Assembly: GCA_026260175.1 (NCBI GenBank)
Contig: JAKCWW010000509.1
Coordinates: 19,574 to 83,573, forward strand
Direction of reading: 5' to 3'
Source of the DNA: Reticulitermes lucifugus
Taxonomy: Eukaryota > Arthropoda > Insecta > Blattodea > Rhinotermitidae
DNA: 64,000 bases
In this document: positions 59,477-64,000 of the stretch, piece by piece
How positions within the stretch are numbered: the first letter of the stretch is position 1
Layout of the letters: every line of letters begins with the position of its first letter
Notes under the pieces: model-generated
Databases searched by the model: none
What the model was told of the DNA's origin: nothing
Seen by the model: only the letters and a program-made list of their open reading frames with translations
Translations under genes and position numbers: made by a program

Positions 59477-62400
59477 CAGTAACAATGAAACGATTGGGAT
59501 ATATAGAATAGTATAAATACGAGATACATTACAATTGCGACTGGGAAACCTGACGGGGAGAGGCCACTTGGGAAAATTATTGATTATTTTGGAAAAATTA
59601 AAACCAGTATATAGGTTAGGAAGACGGGAAAGCATTCGAAGTGGTTCTTCATTAAGTTTCAATGACACACTATAGTGACGACTGTTGTTTACGACCCGGT
59701 TCTTTCGTTAAGTTTCAGTGACACTATAGTGATGATATTGGCTTCCGGGTTATTTCATTACTTGTGTACCTCTCAGTCGTTCTGTTCCATGTAGTCGACC
59801 AGTTTTCAGATGTATTATATGCCGTGACTGTACACGGGACAGCGGTATCTCACTCCTCACATTGTTTTGGCACAGATAAAGAGAAGTGACACGTAGGACA
59901 GCCACTGAGTGTGCTCGACCAGAAGCCGGATTATCGCACCTCGCACCCTGTGGATATAGGCTTCGGCACTTCTGGAATGTATGCTTCATTCAGACGTATG
60001 ATTAATTGAATGAGCGGATTTTGTAGTTCCATATGCAGTGCAACTGATGACTGCGACATCTGTCCGTTTATTGTTCCTAAAGTTTCTTGTAAGACTGAAT
60101 GACTTATAAAGGATGTATTAAACATGTCTAGTAAAAAAATCGATTTTTATAGCATTGCACAAAAATAAGCCGGTATTTATTTTTATAAACATCGTCCTGT
60201 ATTTTGATCTCCTATTTAACGTCGCGTAGGAATTATTCTTGAAATTTAAATGGGTATACCTTGTTGTATGAAACATTGATTAAAAATATGTGTTTGAATA
60301 CGAACTTAATTAAAGCCTATTGCAGTGTCCACTTGCATTAACGCAGACACAATGTTCGTTTGAAGTCCGAACAATGGGACCGCAGGTTCGAATTCCGCTT
60401 GAACCATTGGAAAGTGACAGACAGCAGCCATATTACAATTTCTAACGCCTCGATGCACCATATAAATATATCTGTGGAAACAGTTTTTCCCTTACGTCTA
60501 AAGCAAAATTCCAGTTTTAAGACGGGAGGGGCGAAGTCAAAAAGAGTTTGTAACGTCACTTGGTTTGTACTCCATATGACTGCTTTATTTCCCTGTTATA
60601 ATTTGGGTCCTGGACATATCAATCCTCATATGACTGATGAGCGTGACGATTTTTTGACGAAAGGAGAGAATATTTCGCTAAGAGTTAATGCAACGTATTT
60701 GTCTGGCTGAGAGATGTGAAGTAATGTGAATAGTGACTTATGTTATTTCTTACACGGAACCACATAATTTGCATACTCTCTTTATCTGTTGTACAGCGGA
60801 ATTAATGGTTGATGACAGCATGCCTGAAGGATAGATTTACCGACTGGTTGTTTTATATGAAATAGAGTCAACAACATGTTTGGTGGTTTATTAGTTTACC
60901 GACTTACATTTTTAATTCGGAATTAGTGCCTGGCTGATTTAATGACCATTTGCCTAACATGGTGATAGACTTACTTTTTGGTAATCATAGGTCCGCTGAA
61001 CTAGGGATGAAGTAGAGTTGCACTAAACTAACGACTGACTCAGTTCCTGATCAACAAAATGACAAATGATTTCGTGGCAGACTTGCTGGCTAGCTGAGTG
61101 GTCTACTGAATGACTGCTTGATTAACACACTCTTACAATGGACTGATGGATAAAATACGGCATGATTAACAGATTTACCAAATTTCGGACTGTCTGTGTT
61201 ACTTTTCTAGTCATACTAGACCTGGTTTATAAATCCCCTTCTCTTTTTTGCGAAGCAAGTTAATACTGTGGTTACGAGGTAAACACTAGGTGTTGAATTT
61301 AAATTAAAAGAGTATTGAAGAATAAACGCCACTATGTCGTCACAAGATGACCGCTGTCCTACATTTATCTCCGTGGACCTGGAGAAATCAATAATATGTC
61401 AGTCAGATTTTTGTCGACCTCAGAACTTGAAAGAAGAGACCCCGGAACGCAGACGGACGCTGTAGCTTGATTCCCCTGACAACGAAGCCTTGACAGACGT
61501 TCTTGTCTATCCTTCAGAGAACTGCCTCATCCAAGCCATAACGCCACGTGTGAAAGCGAACCTCTTCAGCTCATACGACACAGCAATTGAATTCCATAAC
61601 AACTTAGAGTGCGTAATCCCCAAAACATCCATCCATCTTGTGTCTAGGTGCTCGCTGTGGACCAAGAAGGTCCTAATATTGCCTTCTGCTGGCAATACAA
61701 TCCAGTCACCTCTTACAATTTCTGCAAGATGTTTTTGTTTCAAAAGGAGACGATGAGCGTACTGCGGACGCTGTTTCTTGTCAGAAGAACGCGTTGTTAC
61801 ATTCGTACGTTGTTAAATGTAACAAATGTAATTAATATATGGACAGACACCATAAATTCGCACTCACCACATCAAAATTTGTGTGTGTTTGCGCGTGCGC
61901 GTGTGTGTGTGTGTGTATGTATGCATGTATACAAATGTCACTCCCTTCACCAATACGTGTAGCCTATCACAATGTAAGCAAGAAATGAAGACTTCTTGTC
62001 TACTTCTAAGGTCTTTTTGGCAAAAGATCTTCCATATGGCTTACAGCTGTCGTAATAAAGATACAATTTACGCTCTATGTTTGGGTGGTGGTGGTGGTGA
62101 TGGTGGTGGCGGTGGCGGTGGCGGTGGCGGCGTCGGCGAAGGTGTTGGTGGTTGGGGTGGCGGCTGCGGCGGCGGGGTGGTGGTGGTCTTTTGTGGTTGT
62201 GCTGGTTATAGTTGTGGTGATTATGATGATAATTATGAAAGTAATAATAGTAGAAATAACAGCTACTTCAATATGTTACATAATAATGATAATAATAATA
62301 ATAATAATAATTGCGCATTCACTGATGCCTGTTGATATTTTCAAATTTCTTGGTTTAGATAAATTTTGCTTAACAGCTGTTCGCAAATGCAGTAGTTTGA

Positions 62401-63321
62401 AGGAATTATAGAAATTAAATTAAAAATTAACAGCTGTATGTAGAGTTTCCACTAATAATACACATTCATAGTAGACCGGCAGATAAATTTGCTCAAAAAA
62501 TCCTTGAATGACTTTTCCCTCTTTAATTCGTAATGCTCACTCTCCGTTTTCGATTTTGATACATACTGGTAAAGGCCAAGAAGAGAGCGCTTGTTCTTAC
62601 TTGCAGAGAGCATAAATGAAATCATAAATCTGTTTCTGTACATTTTGTCTGCTAGTCCTGTATTCAAAAAATGAAGTTGTCTGTGTCCGTCGCATTAAAT
62701 GAGATTTTTCGCTGTCAGTTTCCAGTACTCTCATCTTCTGTTGCAGGATGTAGGTACAGTATTTTAGTGCAGGTTTTTGCATCATACGTCTTTAAATTGA
62801 AATATTTGTTTTAAATTTAAAATACACTGATAACAGTAACTGCAAGTGTGCTACACTTTGCTGTTTTTAATTTCCTGCTCTTTCGAGAGCAGCATTTATT
62901 CCTTGCACACTATCATCTCAAATGTTTGTTTGTCCTCGTTTTCCAGCCGTCCCTTTAATGTTCACATGTCTTACATTATGAATCTCTTCGATATTCATTC
63001 TTCAGTTACATGCGACATGTAAGTCATTTTGAATAGACAAATTGTGTTGTTTCATTTTAACTTTGCCATGTAGCTTGCGATATTGTTATTTTTACACAGT
63101 AGTCCATTTGTTAATGTTGGTATATCGATACCTCCTTTGTGCATAGGTCATTGTAAACTATAACCGTTTTAGATTGTTAACGTAGAAATTTCCCATGGTT
63201 TACACAGAACCTGAAATTCTGAATGTAAAAACTGAATCGTTTGGTTGTTCTAAGATAGATATGTATATTCTCCCAAATTTTTAAGACACTTATGCGGAAC
63301 ATAATATGTTTTGGTTTAAAC
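59477..63321. other. Long stretch without recognised gene
   Basis: 59550-59580 may be a scrap of LINE family B (GAGAGGCCACTTGGGA). A B-box-like GGTTCGAATTCCGC at about 60383 suggests a weak SINE remnant. The GT run at 61885-61917 and the GGT/GGC tract at 62083-62190 give long but low-complexity frames. Confidence 0.45.
62083..62190. repeat. GGT/GGC-rich minisatellite tract
   Basis: Dense GGTGGC units on the plus strand with strong G/C strand bias. A short AAT microsatellite lies at about 62287-62312. The 150-codon frame across it is glycine- and asparagine-rich because of the repeats and is not called a gene. Clustered GG steps could favour quadruplex-like structure. Confidence 0.9.
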
Positions 63322-63532
63322 CGGGGGCCTCCAAACCTTTTTGGCAAAGGTTTGCAACCGTTATTGTGGGCTCGCTCGCGAGCCGCACGTGAAAAAATCA
63401 AAATAAGTGAAATAAAACTATTGTGTAATTTTTACAATACATATATATGTGTAGATATAGGTATATATAATATCCAAATATGGAGGCGGGCCGCATAACA
63501 CAACCTGGTGGACCACGTGTTGGCGGCACATG
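63322..63532. mobile_element. Non-autonomous hAT element, diverged ends, 8-bp target duplication
   Basis: GTTTAAAC at 63314-63321 and 63533-63540 flanks CGGGGGCCTCCAAACCTTTT on the left and GTTGGCGGCACATG on the right. The ends are worn hAT-type inverted repeats. The inner GCTCGCGAGCCGC is shared with 43363-43680. At 211 bp it has no coding capacity. Confidence 0.85.
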
Positions 63533-63540
63533 GTTTAAAC

Positions 63541-63754
63541 CTTTGTATCGATGGGGTAACTTAGAGTGACATTTTGAAAATGCTGTTCTATGCCTTTGGA
63601 CTTCCCACTTTTTATGTGTGTGTGTGTTTGGGTGCGTGCATGTGTGCTAGTAATGTATCGTTTCAAATGTAGTGGTTAATAATAATTTGTTCTCGTTTCA
63701 ACAATAAATTACACTTTTACCACAGATATACGTGAAAATGTTGGAAAGATTCCA
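63541..63754. other. No recognised feature
   Basis: Contains a GT microsatellite at about 63617-63630. Nothing else recognised. Confidence 0.5.
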
Positions 63755-64000
63755 ACCAATAATATGAATTCAGAACCAGCTGAGTTGAAATTCTTAAGAT
63801 CAGTAGCTGAACTTACCCCCTTCAGCGTGCGCATTGAAATATGTGAACTGAAGGGGAAACTAGAAAGACTGAAGAAAAATTTGTATAATAATATATTAAG
63901 GATTGAAAGAAGATCTAAAATCTTGTTAAATCTCAAAGCGAAGGGCCGTAGGGATGCAGGAAGACCGTCAATAAGGTAGAAAAAGGAAGTGTTCCGAGGA
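63755..64000 (+). mobile_element. LINE family C, C-terminal RT-ORF fragment (runs off window)
   Basis: Plus-strand coding reads ELKFLRSVAELTPF at about 63784, then a charged helix with YNNILRIERRSK and AKGRRDAGRPSIR at about 63940-63978. This order (EMKFLR-V-, then YKxxWxxHIxRM-, then GRRxVGRP-) is the usual C-terminal end of non-LTR retrotransposon reverse transcriptases in insects. It is distinct from families A and B, and a stop follows. The upstream start of the fragment is not clear. Confidence 0.65.

Noticed and set aside
61883-62335. 150-codon glycine-rich frame
   Set aside because: Produced by GT, GGT/GGC and AAT repeats, not by coding constraint.
1-64000. Endogenous virus, LTR element or Polinton remains
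   Set aside because: No gag, envelope, integrase, protease or packaging-ATPase signature and no paired long terminal direct repeats were recognised.

Overview
The window looks like a piece of a large, AT-rich, repeat-laden arthropod genome. It is probably an insect and possibly a cockroach or termite. That guess rests on the style of the repeats: two abundant non-LTR retrotransposon 3' ends, several tRNA-derived SINE families and hAT miniature elements. It is inference, not a database result. There is no bacterial-style gene organisation, no complete tRNA or rRNA gene and no CRISPR. No intact long coding sequence is present: the longest open frames are at chance level or lie in transposon fossils.

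One short segment looks like a host gene exon. It is a 25-codon exon at 45391-45465 on the + strand, with a good 3' splice site before it and GTAAG after it. Its peptide has the beta-strand pattern of a phosphotyrosine-binding (PTB/PID) domain and resembles, from memory, the PTB of SH2D5-type adaptors. No neighbouring exon was recognised, so most of the window may be two long introns around this exon.

The rest is a mosaic of mobile-element remains. LINE family A (3' tail GAATGAATG) lies at 3370-3893, 19104-19535, 26001-26095 and 35212-35927. LINE family B (3' tail GTTAGTTA) lies at 272-512, 8968-9300, 23512-23720, 40241-40440 and 42558-42895, plus short pieces. A third LINE end lies at 63755-64000. 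SINEs of at least three families occur at 4410-4640, 16910-17181, 17892-18148, 19720-19855, 22039-22380, 42979-43232, 46450-46630, 48706-48960, 57830-58010 and 59258-59476. Several insertions keep perfect target-site duplications. DNA transposons include an hAT end at 1-117, two short hAT derivatives (43363-43680 and 63322-63532), a deleted Tc1/mariner-like element with long inverted repeats (27013-27778) and a 77-bp Tc1/mariner-type miniature element (53618-53694).

The most interesting pattern is a recurring hammerhead-ribozyme-like motif. It reads CTGA(N)GA-like core, hairpin, GAAA, short self-complementary step, NUH, and it is often carried in both arms of inverted repeats (8006-8174, 15291-15612, 30640-30906, 32017-32209, 33252-33402) or singly. 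At 15291-15612, 8006-8174 and 33252-33402, stems I and II can be drawn by eye. Penelope-like elements are known to carry such motifs in their terminal repeats, so these may be a miniature, non-coding family of that kind.

Two assembly gaps occur, 22171-22321 inside a SINE and 42157-42449 inside a 44-bp tandem array. Both are places where repeats may have stopped the assembly.
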